Of a stretch of DNA of 64,000 bases, positions 26,165 through 33,797 are shown piece after piece (position 1 is the first letter of the stretch; each line of letters starts with the position of its first letter). The stretch covers positions 124,001 to 188,000 of the forward strand of contig JAWKPM010000007.1 of the NCBI GenBank assembly GCA_041390625.1, read 5' to 3'. A program made the position numbers and the translations under genes. A model generated the notes under the pieces. That model was given only the letters and a program-made list of their open reading frames with translations, searched no databases and was not told where the DNA came from. The DNA comes from RBC038 sp041390625 (GTDB lineage: Bacteria; Chloroflexota; Dehalococcoidia; UBA2979).

Positions 26165-26611
26165 ATGCTGCACGGCGAAGACCCCTTCGACTTCGACCTC
26201 GACGAGGTGCTGAGCGCCGTCGCGGAGGCCGAGGTGCTGGTGGTGGCATTCCCGTTCTGCGCGCAGCGTCTGCTGCTGGATCTGCGCACGAGCGACACCG
26301 ACGGCCCGCTCATCGAGGTGGTGGAGCCGTTGTCCTCGGCGTCGGAGCGGGCGCTGTGGCTAGTCGACCGCCGGCCGGCGTTCGGCGCTCCGGAGCAGAG
26401 TGCGTTCTTCCTCTGGCCGCACAGCGTCTCGTACCTCGAAGCCTCAGGCGTGACGGACGCGCTGCGGGAGCGCGGGGCAGGCGAGCACGGCCTCGATGTG
26501 GCTTCGGAGGTCGAGGGCGCGCTGTCCGACCTACGAACGCGCGAGCGGGACTACACCCACGCCGTGGTCGTGGGTGCCGAGGGGTTCGAGAACCTCTGGA
26601 GCCGCCGCTAG
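26165..26611 (+). CDS. Hypothetical protein
   Basis: I do not recognise this 148-residue protein. It is acidic, has no signal peptide or clear membrane segment, and begins MLHGEDPFDFDLDEVLS with one notable FPFCAQRLLLDL segment. ATG at 26165 was chosen because CGGAG lies 8 nt upstream; the open frame extends further back but would run into the groEL terminator. Codon use is like its neighbours. It sits between groEL and a glutaredoxin-like gene, on the same strand as both. Confidence 0.6.
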   Translation: MLHGEDPFDFDLDEVLSAVAEAEVLVVAFPFCAQRLLLDLRTSDTDGPLIEVVEPLSSASERALWLVDRRPAFGAPEQSAFFLWPHSVSYLEASGVTDALRERGAGEHGLDVASEVEGALSDLRTRERDYTHAVVVGAEGFENLWSRR

Positions 26612-26701
26612 CGCCTCAGGCGCGGCCGAACCCTCCAGGTAGGCACCCGCACAGACGACCTCGACCGCGCGGTGCATCCTGACAGAAGCGAGGAGACGCG
26701 C

Positions 26702-27079
26702 ATGGCCCGACTGGTGGTCTACGTTCGTTCGCGGGTCTGTCCGGATGTGGCGCGGTGGCGCCGATGGCTGCAGCAGCACGAACTCGATTACGTCGAGCTC
26801 GACATCGACTCGGATGCCGAAGCGTACGACCGCGTGCTGCGTTGGACAGGTTTCGAGTCGGTGCCGACCCTCGTCATCGCGCCTGACGACGGCCTCGAGC
26901 CGATCGAGGCGCCCTCGGCGCTCCCGCCGGGGCGTGGGCCTCGCGCGATCGACCGCGGCACGATGCTGACGGAGCCGAACCCGGGCCAGATCGTGCCCTT
27001 CCTCGAGCGGAACGGGATCCCCGTCACCCGCCTCGAGGGGTCGCGCGACGGCGGCATTATCGGGCGGCTGCTGGGCTAG
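26702..27079 (+). CDS. Glutaredoxin-like protein with monothiol CPDV site
   Basis: A 125-residue protein with VVYVRSRVCPDVARWRRWL at the start and GFESVPTLVIAPDDG near residue 60: a thioredoxin/glutaredoxin fold with cis-proline and a single active-site cysteine. The C-terminal half after about residue 75 is not typical of glutaredoxins. The role may be redox or purely structural. ATG follows GAGGAG. It converges on the lipoprotein gene at 27088 with only 8 nt between stops. Confidence 0.72.
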   Translation: MARLVVYVRSRVCPDVARWRRWLQQHELDYVELDIDSDAEAYDRVLRWTGFESVPTLVIAPDDGLEPIEAPSALPPGRGPRAIDRGTMLTEPNPGQIVPFLERNGIPVTRLEGSRDGGIIGRLLG

Positions 27080-27087
27080 GCGTCGGA

Positions 27088-27768
27088 TCAGTCGAGCAGG
27101 CAGCGCGCTCGAATGGGTGAAGCCCCCTCCAGACCCTCGAAGTAGCGCACGAGTTCCCAGCAATGGGCGTCCGGTGGCACCTCGACGCCGCGCGCCGTCT
27201 CTGGGAGTGCCATCCAGATGGGCCTCGAAGTCGGAGGCTCTTCACCCGGCAGATGTGGCACGACGCGTCGGACCGTGAGGCAATTCGCGCCGGCCGGGTC
27301 CTCGTCCGCGGGGACGGGCTGCAACCGGCCACCGCATGGGTCGGCGGGATCGGGGCCTCTGACGAGCATCAGCAGCTCGATCGACTGAAGTGCAAAGACG
27401 CCGTCGGCCTCGCTCGGCGCGAAGAAGACCCGCGTAAAGGTGCGCCCGTCGTACAAGCAGCGTCCGACCACGGCGTCTGCGACATCGAGGAGGCCGACCG
27501 GCACGAGCGCTGCCAGAACGTCGATGCACGCTCCCGTGACATCGGCGTGGTCGCGATAGACCCAGATCTCGATCACGGTGCCGAGGAGATCGGCGGGTGA
27601 TGCGGTGCGAACCGGGGCTGGGGTACTCGTCGGGCTCGAGGTCGCTTCGGCTGACGGGCTTGAGGTCACGGTGCCGCGCAACGACTCAGCGCCGTCAAGG
27701 TCCTCGTCGGCGCAGGCGATGGCGACAAGTGCGAGCACGAGCACCGATGCGAGTACGAGGTGCTTCAT
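27088..27768 (-). CDS. Predicted lipoprotein of unknown function
   Basis: A 226-residue exported lipoprotein: signal peptide MKHLVLASVLVLALVAIAC with Cys19 as lipid anchor, then a Ser/Thr/Pro-rich linker (about residues 30-55), then a domain with six cysteines (for example in TGACIDV, GRCLYDG, DPCGG, ANCLTV) that probably forms disulphides. I do not recognise the domain. ATG overlaps the stop of the MFS exporter gene (ATGA), which makes it the last gene of the selD-lipoprotein-MFS operon and suggests a role with that exporter. Confidence 0.78.
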   Translation of the reverse strand: MKHLVLASVLVLALVAIACADEDLDGAESLRGTVTSSPSAEATSSPTSTPAPVRTASPADLLGTVIEIWVYRDHADVTGACIDVLAALVPVGLLDVADAVVGRCLYDGRTFTRVFFAPSEADGVFALQSIELLMLVRGPDPADPCGGRLQPVPADEDPAGANCLTVRRVVPHLPGEEPPTSRPIWMALPETARGVEVPPDAHCWELVRYFEGLEGASPIRARCLLD

Positions 27769-29231
27769 CCCACCGTCCACCAAGCATCGCTGCCTTCCTC
27801 GCGGCGGGTGGCCTCGAGGAGAAGTGCGACGGCGGCGCCGACGAGCATGACGGCCGCTGCGGCGATGAAGACCTCGCGGAAGGTGGAGACCTGCGCCTCG
27901 GCGACGAGGGCGTTGAACTCGGGCGTGCCGAACTCGATGCCGCCGGCGCGGGCGTAGAAGCGGCCGAGGCCCCTCGAGGTCAGGAGCGCGGCACCGACGA
28001 GCATGCCGACGACGCGGCTCAGCGTGAGCCACGAGGCAGCGGTGGCGCGCTCGTCCTCGCCGACGCGCTGGAGGACGGCCGCGGAGAGCGGCGCGATCAC
28101 GAGGCCGAAGCCGAAGCCGCCGATGATCTGCGGGAACGAACGCAGGACCTCGGAGAGGTCGCGGTCCCAGGCCTGGAGCCCGAGGAAGCAGCCTGCCGCG
28201 AGCAGCATGCCGAGCGACACCGTGCCTCGGATCGTCCACCGCTCGGCGAGCCAGCCGCCGGCGAGCGCGCCGAGCGGAACGGCGGCCGTCAGCCGCAGCA
28301 GAGTCAGCCCACCGGAGAGCGGCTCCTCGACCAGCACGAGATTCACGAAGAGCGGGATGCCGATCAGCGCCGAGATCAGCCCCGCGCCCACGAGGAGGTT
28401 CACGACGTTCGCGACCCAGACGGAGCGCGGAGCGAGCATCGAGAGGCGGAGCATCGGCGCATCGATGCGGGCCTCGTGGCGGACGAACAGCGCGCCGAGG
28501 GCGGCGGCGCCGGCGAGCAGCGCTGCGGTCGCGACCAGCGGCCTCGGCTCGATGGGGTCATCGACGAGCGCGAAGGTGAGCACGGCGAGCGCGGCGCCGA
28601 GGAGCACGGCGCCGGCCCAGTCGATGACGCCTCGAACGCGCTCGCGGCCGGCGGTTCGCCACGCGAGGAGGGCGAAGGGGGCCGCCATCGGCAGGTTGAT
28701 CCAGAAGACCCAGCGCCAGCCCCAGAGCTCGGTGATGCCGCCGCCCCAGAGGGGACCGAGCAGCGCCCCGGCCTCGGAGGCAGCGGCGATGGCACCGAGG
28801 CCCATGACGCGCCTCGATGGTGGGAGCTCGGCGACGACGATCGCCATCGCGACCGGCACGACCGCGCCGCCACCGACGGCCTGGAGGGCGCGCGCAGCGA
28901 CGAGGAAGTTGAAGCCGGGTGCGGCGGCCACGAGCGCGGAGCCGACCATGAAGACCACGAGTGAGGCGGCGTAGATCCTCGCGTGGCCGTAGACGTCGGC
29001 GACACGTCCGACGATCGGCAGCGCGACCAGGTAGCCGAGCAGGTACCCGTTGATGATCCAGGACGACTGGTAGAAGTCGTCCACCGTGACGCCGAGCCCC
29101 GAGATCATCGCCGGCAGCACCGTGACGACCGAGGTCTGGTCGTCGGCCGCCACAAACACGCCGCCGGCGACGGCGACGAGGAGCCAGGTGCCGCGTCGCG
29201 GGGACGAGGCGGTCCGGGGGATGGGGGTCAG
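27765..29231 (-). CDS. DHA2-type MFS exporter (14 membrane segments), probable CTG start
   Basis: A 488-residue efflux-type MFS protein with about 14 hydrophobic segments; the DHA2 loop appears as GRVADVYGHARIY, and motif C-like glycine/proline runs as GALLGPLWGGGI. The frame is open far upstream, but only as a shadow. The first standard start in frame (GTG) would cut away the first membrane segment. CTG at 29231 gives MTPIPRTASSPRRGTW before it and overlaps the preceding TGA (CTGA), so I infer a CTG start. Its partner upstream is an LppX/LprG-type lipoprotein, as in the mycobacterial LprG-Rv1410c lipid exporter. Confidence 0.85.
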   Translation of the reverse strand: MTPIPRTASSPRRGTWLLVAVAGGVFVAADDQTSVVTVLPAMISGLGVTVDDFYQSSWIINGYLLGYLVALPIVGRVADVYGHARIYAASLVVFMVGSALVAAAPGFNFLVAARALQAVGGGAVVPVAMAIVVAELPPSRRVMGLGAIAAASEAGALLGPLWGGGITELWGWRWVFWINLPMAAPFALLAWRTAGRERVRGVIDWAGAVLLGAALAVLTFALVDDPIEPRPLVATAALLAGAAALGALFVRHEARIDAPMLRLSMLAPRSVWVANVVNLLVGAGLISALIGIPLFVNLVLVEEPLSGGLTLLRLTAAVPLGALAGGWLAERWTIRGTVSLGMLLAAGCFLGLQAWDRDLSEVLRSFPQIIGGFGFGLVIAPLSAAVLQRVGEDERATAASWLTLSRVVGMLVGAALLTSRGLGRFYARAGGIEFGTPEFNALVAEAQVSTFREVFIAAAAVMLVGAAVALLLEATRREEGSDAWWTVG

Positions 29232-29938
29232 CGCGGCGCCTCGATGGTGATGGGTTCGTCGAAGCGGCTCAGGCGGACGCTCACCGTGCCGGACTCGTTG
29301 GCGTCGAAGAGGTGGCCGCTGACCTCGATGCGGCGGACCAACGTGTCGTCGACGCCGATCCAGGCGACGGCCTCGAGGGTCTCGCCGCCCCGCGCGCCGG
29401 GGATGAGCGTGAGCTCGTCGGACAGGAGCTGCGCCTCGACGCGGTACGTGTCGACGCCATCGACGCGCTCGGCACGGACGACCGTCGGATCCTGGACGGA
29501 GCGCATGAGGGCGGTCACGCCGCTCGATATGTCGAACACTTCGCCGACCGAGATGTCTTCCTGCTCCCAGCGGCCCGTCAGCGGGTTCGTGATCCATCCC
29601 TCGCCGTCGACGTTGCGGACCTCGAGGTCTGCATTGATCGGGCCAACGCTCGCGCTGAGCTTGGCCTGGAAGTTGTCGATGCCGGCGAAGTCGCCCTCGG
29701 CCTCACGCATGTTGATGCCGCCGAGGATGTTCGCCGCACCGCCCGAGAAGTCGAGGTCGAAGTGGAAGGTCTCGAGCGACTCGATGCGGGTAGCGGCGCC
29801 CTCGAGGAGGACGGCGGCGTCGACCTCGGACACGTCGATGTTCGACTCCTCGTCGCCGCCGTTGCACGCGGCGATGAGCGCGAACATCGCAGCGACCGCC
29901 GCGACGAGCGCCAGTGAGGCGAAGCGCGGACGTCTCAT
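29228..29938 (-). CDS. LppX/LprAFG-family lipoprotein
   Basis: A 236-residue lipoprotein: signal peptide with lipobox LIAAC (Cys25), then a domain with LLEGAATRIESLETFHFDLD near residue 45, the hallmark of the LppX_LprAFG family. In mycobacteria these proteins have a hydrophobic pocket and carry lipids across the periplasm. ATG overlaps the stop of selD (ATGA), and its own stop overlaps the CTG start of the MFS exporter (CTGA). The pairing with a 14-TM MFS gene matches the LprG-P55 arrangement; lipid transport is therefore a reasoned inference. Confidence 0.85.
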   Translation of the reverse strand: MRRPRFASLALVAAVAAMFALIAACNGGDEESNIDVSEVDAAVLLEGAATRIESLETFHFDLDFSGGAANILGGINMREAEGDFAGIDNFQAKLSASVGPINADLEVRNVDGEGWITNPLTGRWEQEDISVGEVFDISSGVTALMRSVQDPTVVRAERVDGVDTYRVEAQLLSDELTLIPGARGGETLEAVAWIGVDDTLVRRIEVSGHLFDANESGTVSVRLSRFDEPITIEAPR

Positions 29939-30990
29939 CGAACCTCAACCCGGGGTGGGCCGGCCTCGACGTGGCCGACGATCCAGCAGCCGCCCTCGAC
30001 CTCCTCGATGCGGGCGCGCAGCGCCTCGGCGGCGGCCTGGGGCACCGCAATGAGCAGCCCGCCCGAGGTCTGGGGGTCGTAGAGCAGGTGGTTTAGCGTG
30101 TCCTCGAGGTCGGCGGGGAGCAGGACGCGCTCGCCGAGCTGCTCGCGGTTGCGGCTCGCGCCGCCGGTGACGGCCCCCTCGGCGGCGAAGCGACGCGCCT
30201 CCGGGAGCTCGGGCAGCGCGCCGGCCTCGATGACGAACGTGGCTTCGGCCTGCTCGGCCATCTCGGCGGCGTGCCCCACGATGGCGAAGCCGGTGACGTC
30301 GGTCATCGCGCGCACGCCGGCCTCGCGAGCGAGGTGGGCGGCGTGGCGGTTGAGGCGTCGCATCGACTCGACGGCGGCGGCGAGCGCATCCTCGGAACCC
30401 TCGCGCTGCTGCTTGGCGGCGGTCATGAGGATGCCGGTACCGAGCGGCTTCGTGAGCAGGAGGGCGTCGGCGGGACTCGCGCCGCCCTTCGTCAGGACGG
30501 CGGCGGGATGGACCATGCCGGTGACAGAGAGGCCGTACTTCGGCTCCTTGTCGAAGACCGTGTGGCCGCCGGCGATGACGCCGCCCGCCTCGTGGACTTT
30601 GTCGGCACCGCCTCGGAAGACCTCGGACAGCATCATCGGGTCGAGGTCGTCCGGCCACGCGGCGATGTTGAGGGCGAGGCGGACCTCCCCGCCCATCGCG
30701 TAGACGTCGCTCATCGCGTTCGCCGCGGCGATCTGGCCATACGTGTACGGGTCGTCGACGACCGGCGGGAAGAAGTCGAGCGTCTGGATCAGGGCGAGGT
30801 CGTCCGAGACTCGGAACACAGCCGCGTCATCGGAGCGCGCGAGGCCCACGAGCAGGTCGGGGTGCTCTTCGGGCGGGAAGCGGTCGTGGAGGGGACGCAG
30901 CACCTGCGCCAGGGTCCCGAGACCCATCTTTCCCGCTCAGCCGGCGCACGAGGCGAGGTCGGTGAGGCGAACGATGTCCTCGCGCGTCAC
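29935..30990 (-). CDS. selD: Selenide, water dikinase, selenocysteine form (in-frame TGA at 30937-30939)
   Basis: A second selenophosphate synthetase, 351 residues when the TGA is read as Sec. From GTG 30990 (AGGGAG 7 nt upstream) the frame reads MTREDIVRLTDLASCAG, Sec18, AGKMGLGTLAQVL, and continues with LIQTLDFFPPVVDDPY and DPQTSGGLL. Sec18 aligns with Cys21 of the other SelD here and Cys17 of E. coli SelD, with the catalytic lysine three residues on. Starting at ATG 30927 would lose the active site. A hairpin 11 nt after the TGA fits a bacterial SECIS. First gene of the operon with the LppX-like lipoprotein and MFS exporter. Less likely: a nonsense-mutated gene. Confidence 0.88.
30905..30948 (-). 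promoter_or_regulatory. SECIS-like stem-loop for Sec insertion in selD
   Basis: On the minus strand, 11 nt after the TGA, GGGTC (30925-30921) pairs with GACCC (30916-30912) around the loop TCGG. A possible lower stem joins TGCGCC (30948-30943) to GGCGCA (30910-30905) and encloses the TGA. Bacterial SECIS elements lie inside the coding region just after the UGA and bind SelB. The large one-sided internal loop makes the lower stem less certain than the upper one. Confidence 0.6.
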
Positions 30991-31114
30991 TCGCTGCTCC
31001 CTCGATGCTGCGCTCGAAGCGGTCGCCGGCGCCGCGCTCATCGTCGCATTCACGTCGTCGAGGTCGCAACGGCCTCGAACGCTCCGGTACCGCCTCGATG
31101 GTAGTCTCGGCCTC

Positions 31115-31840
31115 GTGACGACGAGCGGCTCGGCGGCGGGCAAGCGGGCGGGGAAGCAACGCGCGTCGCGTCCTCGGGACGAGCGCTGGACGCCGGCGGA
31201 GCTCATCTCGATCCTCGGCGAGCGCTACGGGCGGGCGGCGCAGCAGCCGTCGCACGCGCCGGTCATTGAGCTCGTGCTGACGCTGCTGTCGCAACACACC
31301 TCGGATCACAACTCGGGCCGGGCGATGCACCAACTGCTCGCGCGCTTCCCCGAGTGGGACGAGGTCATCGAGGCGCCGGCGAGCGAGGTCGAGGACGCCA
31401 TCCGCGCCGGCGGCCTCGCGCCCACGAAGTCGAAGCGACTGCAGGCGCTGCTCGCCGAGGTGCGCGAGCGCGCGCCGGACTACGACCTCTCGATGCTGGA
31501 GACAACGCCCCTCGATGAGGCGAAGGCGTGGCTGACCTCGCTGCCCGGCGTCGGGCCGAAGACGGCGGCCTGCGTGCTGCTGTTCGCCCTCGGGCGGCCG
31601 GCGCTGCCCGTCGACACGCACGTCGAACGCGTCTCGAAGCGGCTCGGTCTCGTGCCTCCGAAGACGGCGGCCGACAAGGCGCACGCGCTGCTGGAGGCAA
31701 TGCTCGAGCCCGACGAGGTCTACGCGTTCCATGTCGACCTGATCCAGCACGGTCGGCGGACGTGCCACGCGCGCAGCCCTCAGTGCGAGACGTGCCCGCT
31801 GCTGCCTCGATGCCCGCGCGTAGGGCTGCCGCCTATCTAG
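31115..31840 (+). CDS. nth: Endonuclease III
   Basis: A base-excision-repair DNA glycosylase/AP lyase for oxidised pyrimidines, 241 residues. The helix-hairpin-helix is LPGVGPKTAACVLLFALG with the catalytic lysine, the catalytic aspartate is in PVDTHVERVSKRLG, and four cysteines in a C-x6-C-x2-C-x5-C pattern near the C terminus hold the 4Fe-4S cluster. GTG at 31115 was chosen; a TAGTCT box ends only 8 nt upstream, so the message may be leaderless. The first 25 residues are a basic extension. Divergent from selD(Sec). Confidence 0.95.
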   Translation: MTTSGSAAGKRAGKQRASRPRDERWTPAELISILGERYGRAAQQPSHAPVIELVLTLLSQHTSDHNSGRAMHQLLARFPEWDEVIEAPASEVEDAIRAGGLAPTKSKRLQALLAEVRERAPDYDLSMLETTPLDEAKAWLTSLPGVGPKTAACVLLFALGRPALPVDTHVERVSKRLGLVPPKTAADKAHALLEAMLEPDEVYAFHVDLIQHGRRTCHARSPQCETCPLLPRCPRVGLPPI

Positions 31841-31846
31841 CCTCGG

Positions 31847-32365
31847 TCAGTCGTTCGGCGGTTCGAAGGGGAGCACGAGCTCCATCTCGACGGAGTCGAG
31901 CCAGCGCCCGAACTTCCGTCCCACCTGCTTCCGCTCGGCGTCCTGCTCGTAGCCGAAGGCGCGATGCAGCTCGATGCTCGCGACATTCGAGGCCTCGATG
32001 ACCGCCAGCAGCGCGCGGACCGGCTGGGCTCGCGCGACCTCGAGCAGCTCGGTCATCAGCGCGCGGCCGATGCCTCGGCGGTGGTGGGCGAGGTCGACGT
32101 AGACCGTCGTCTCGCGCGTGTAGCGGTAGCCGGCACGCGGGCGGTAGAGCGAGAGGTACGAGAAACCGACGCACTCGCCCTCGATGTCGGCGGCGAGCAC
32201 GGTGAGGGTGGGATCGGCCTCGTGCTCCGCGAACCACTCGCGGCGGCGCTCGATCGGCCAGGGCTCGAGCTCCCACGTGTTGGTCCGGTGCAGGATCTCG
32301 TCGTTGTAGATGCGGTTGATCGCCTCGAGGTCGCGCTCGACGGCGGGCCGGATGCGGACGTCCAC
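31847..32365 (-). CDS. GNAT N-acetyltransferase, phosphinothricin acetyltransferase-like
   Basis: A 172-residue acetyltransferase. IRPAVERDLEAINRIYNDE at the start and RTNTWELEPW fit the PAT/MddA subgroup, which acetylates methionine derivatives or phosphinothricin; the acetyl-CoA loop is HHRRGIGRALM. GTG at 32365 has GGGAGG upstream; the longer frame is a shadow. It converges on nth with 6 nt between stops and is divergent from argJ. The natural substrate is not known. Confidence 0.87.
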   Translation of the reverse strand: MDVRIRPAVERDLEAINRIYNDEILHRTNTWELEPWPIERRREWFAEHEADPTLTVLAADIEGECVGFSYLSLYRPRAGYRYTRETTVYVDLAHHRRGIGRALMTELLEVARAQPVRALLAVIEASNVASIELHRAFGYEQDAERKQVGRKFGRWLDSVEMELVLPFEPPND

Positions 32366-32436
32366 GTGGCCTCCCGAGGCCGACTGCGGCGGATCGAGGG
32401 CGCCAGCGTACCGGGCCTCGATGGTGCGCGCTGGCC

Positions 32437-32465
32437 TCGAATCGAGTCTGCGCGCCTCGTATACT
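32437..32465 (+). promoter_or_regulatory. Possible promoter of the arginine cluster
   Basis: TATACT (32460-32465) is a good -10 box 51 nt before argJ. The -35 region TCGAAT, 17 bases upstream, is weak. It is the only clear promoter-like signal before argJ; no ArgR box was seen. Confidence 0.4.
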
Positions 32466-32516
32466 CCGCGCTCGTGCCGTCGCAAGCGGCGGCCGACGCA
32501 GCGAGAGAGGCGAGGG

Positions 32517-33746
32517 ATGGCCGAGCGCGGTCCCGGGTGGCTGGAGTGGGTCGAGGGCGGCGTGACCGCGCCCGAGGGCTGGCGCGCGGGCGCCACCTAC
32601 GCCGGCGTCCGTACCTATGGCGAGGAGCCACGTTATGACGTGGGGCTGCTCGCCTCGGATCGGCCGTGCGCCGTCGCCGGCATCTTCAGCCGCAACGCCG
32701 TCGTGGGCGCGCCGATCAAGTTCAACCGGCCTCGAGTCCAGACCGGTCGCGCGCAGGCGATCGTGGCGAACTCCGGAAACGCGAATACGGTCACGGGCGA
32801 GCGCGGCGACCTCGATGCGGGGCGCATGGCCTCGGTGGCCGGCGAGCACCTCGGTGTGCCCGAGGAGCTGGTGCTCGTCGCCTCGACGGGGGTGATCGGG
32901 CGGCCGCTGCCGATGGATCGCATCGAGGGCGGCATCGCCGCGATCGAGGCTCGCGCCGACGGCGGTTCCGAGTTCGCGCGGGCGATCATGACGACCGACA
33001 CCCGACCGAAGTCGCGCGCCGTCCGCTTCGAGGCCGACGGGCGCACGTACACCATCGGCGGGGTCGCCAAGGGCTCGGGCATGGTCCACCCGGACATGGC
33101 GACGGTGTTCTGCTTCCTCACGACGGACGCGCCCGCCGACGCAGGCTGGCTGCATACGACGCTCAAGGCGGTCGGCGACGTCTCGATCAACATGATCGAC
33201 GTCGACATGGACTCCTCGACGAGTGACACGATGCTGCTGTTCGCGAACGGCGCGGCCGGCGGCCCACCCCTCGATGACGCGCACGCCGCGGCTCCTCGAT
33301 TCCGCGAGGCGCTGGAGGCAGTCGCGATCGCGCTGGCGCGCGAGCTGGCGGCCGACGGGGAGGGCGCACGCACGCTCATCGAGGTGCAGGTCGAGGGCGG
33401 CGCCACCCTCGAGGACGCGCGCCTTGCGGCGCGCACGGTGACCGCCTCGCCCCTCGTGAAGACGATGGTGGCGGGGCGCGACGCGAACCTCGGGCGGGTG
33501 CTCATGGCGGTCGGACGCTCGGGCGCGCGCGTCGACGTCGACCGCACGAGCGTGTGGATCGGCGAGCACTGCGCCTTCGAGCGTGGGGTTCCGACCGAGA
33601 CGCCGTACGAGACGATCTCGGCGGCCATGGAGGCGCCCGAGGTCGTGCTGCGCGTCGACCTTGGCCTCGGCAACGGGCGGGCCACCGCCTGGGGCTGCGA
33701 CCTGACCGAGGACTACGTGCGGATCAACGCCGACTACACGACCTGA
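32517..33746 (+). CDS. argJ: Bifunctional glutamate N-acetyltransferase / ornithine acetyltransferase
   Basis: ArgJ makes N-acetylglutamate and recycles the acetyl group from N-acetylornithine. The 409-residue precursor has the self-cleavage site in KGSGMVHPDMATVF, where the chain is cut before the Thr to give alpha and beta subunits; the usual Asn before MAT is Asp here. Other family runs are ANSGNANTVTGERG and the C-terminal DLTEDYVRINADYTT. ATG follows GAGGG. First gene of argJ-argB-UPF0182-argD-argG-argH; the bifunctional (cyclic-pathway) type is likely but not proven. Confidence 0.96.
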   Translation: MAERGPGWLEWVEGGVTAPEGWRAGATYAGVRTYGEEPRYDVGLLASDRPCAVAGIFSRNAVVGAPIKFNRPRVQTGRAQAIVANSGNANTVTGERGDLDAGRMASVAGEHLGVPEELVLVASTGVIGRPLPMDRIEGGIAAIEARADGGSEFARAIMTTDTRPKSRAVRFEADGRTYTIGGVAKGSGMVHPDMATVFCFLTTDAPADAGWLHTTLKAVGDVSINMIDVDMDSSTSDTMLLFANGAAGGPPLDDAHAAAPRFREALEAVAIALARELAADGEGARTLIEVQVEGGATLEDARLAARTVTASPLVKTMVAGRDANLGRVLMAVGRSGARVDVDRTSVWIGEHCAFERGVPTETPYETISAAMEAPEVVLRVDLGLGNGRATAWGCDLTEDYVRINADYTT

Positions 33747-33797
33747 CGCGAGGGCGATCGCCCTCGGCACCACCCCATTCGCAGGACGGAGCGAACG

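Noticed and set aside
29935..30927. selD starting at ATG 30927
   Set aside because: It would lack the catalytic Cys/Sec and lysine that define SelD.
30937..31206. Separate 89-residue ORF ending at the TGA before selD
   Set aside because: Its last 17 residues are the conserved SelD N terminus; it is better read as the upstream part of selD with the TGA as Sec.
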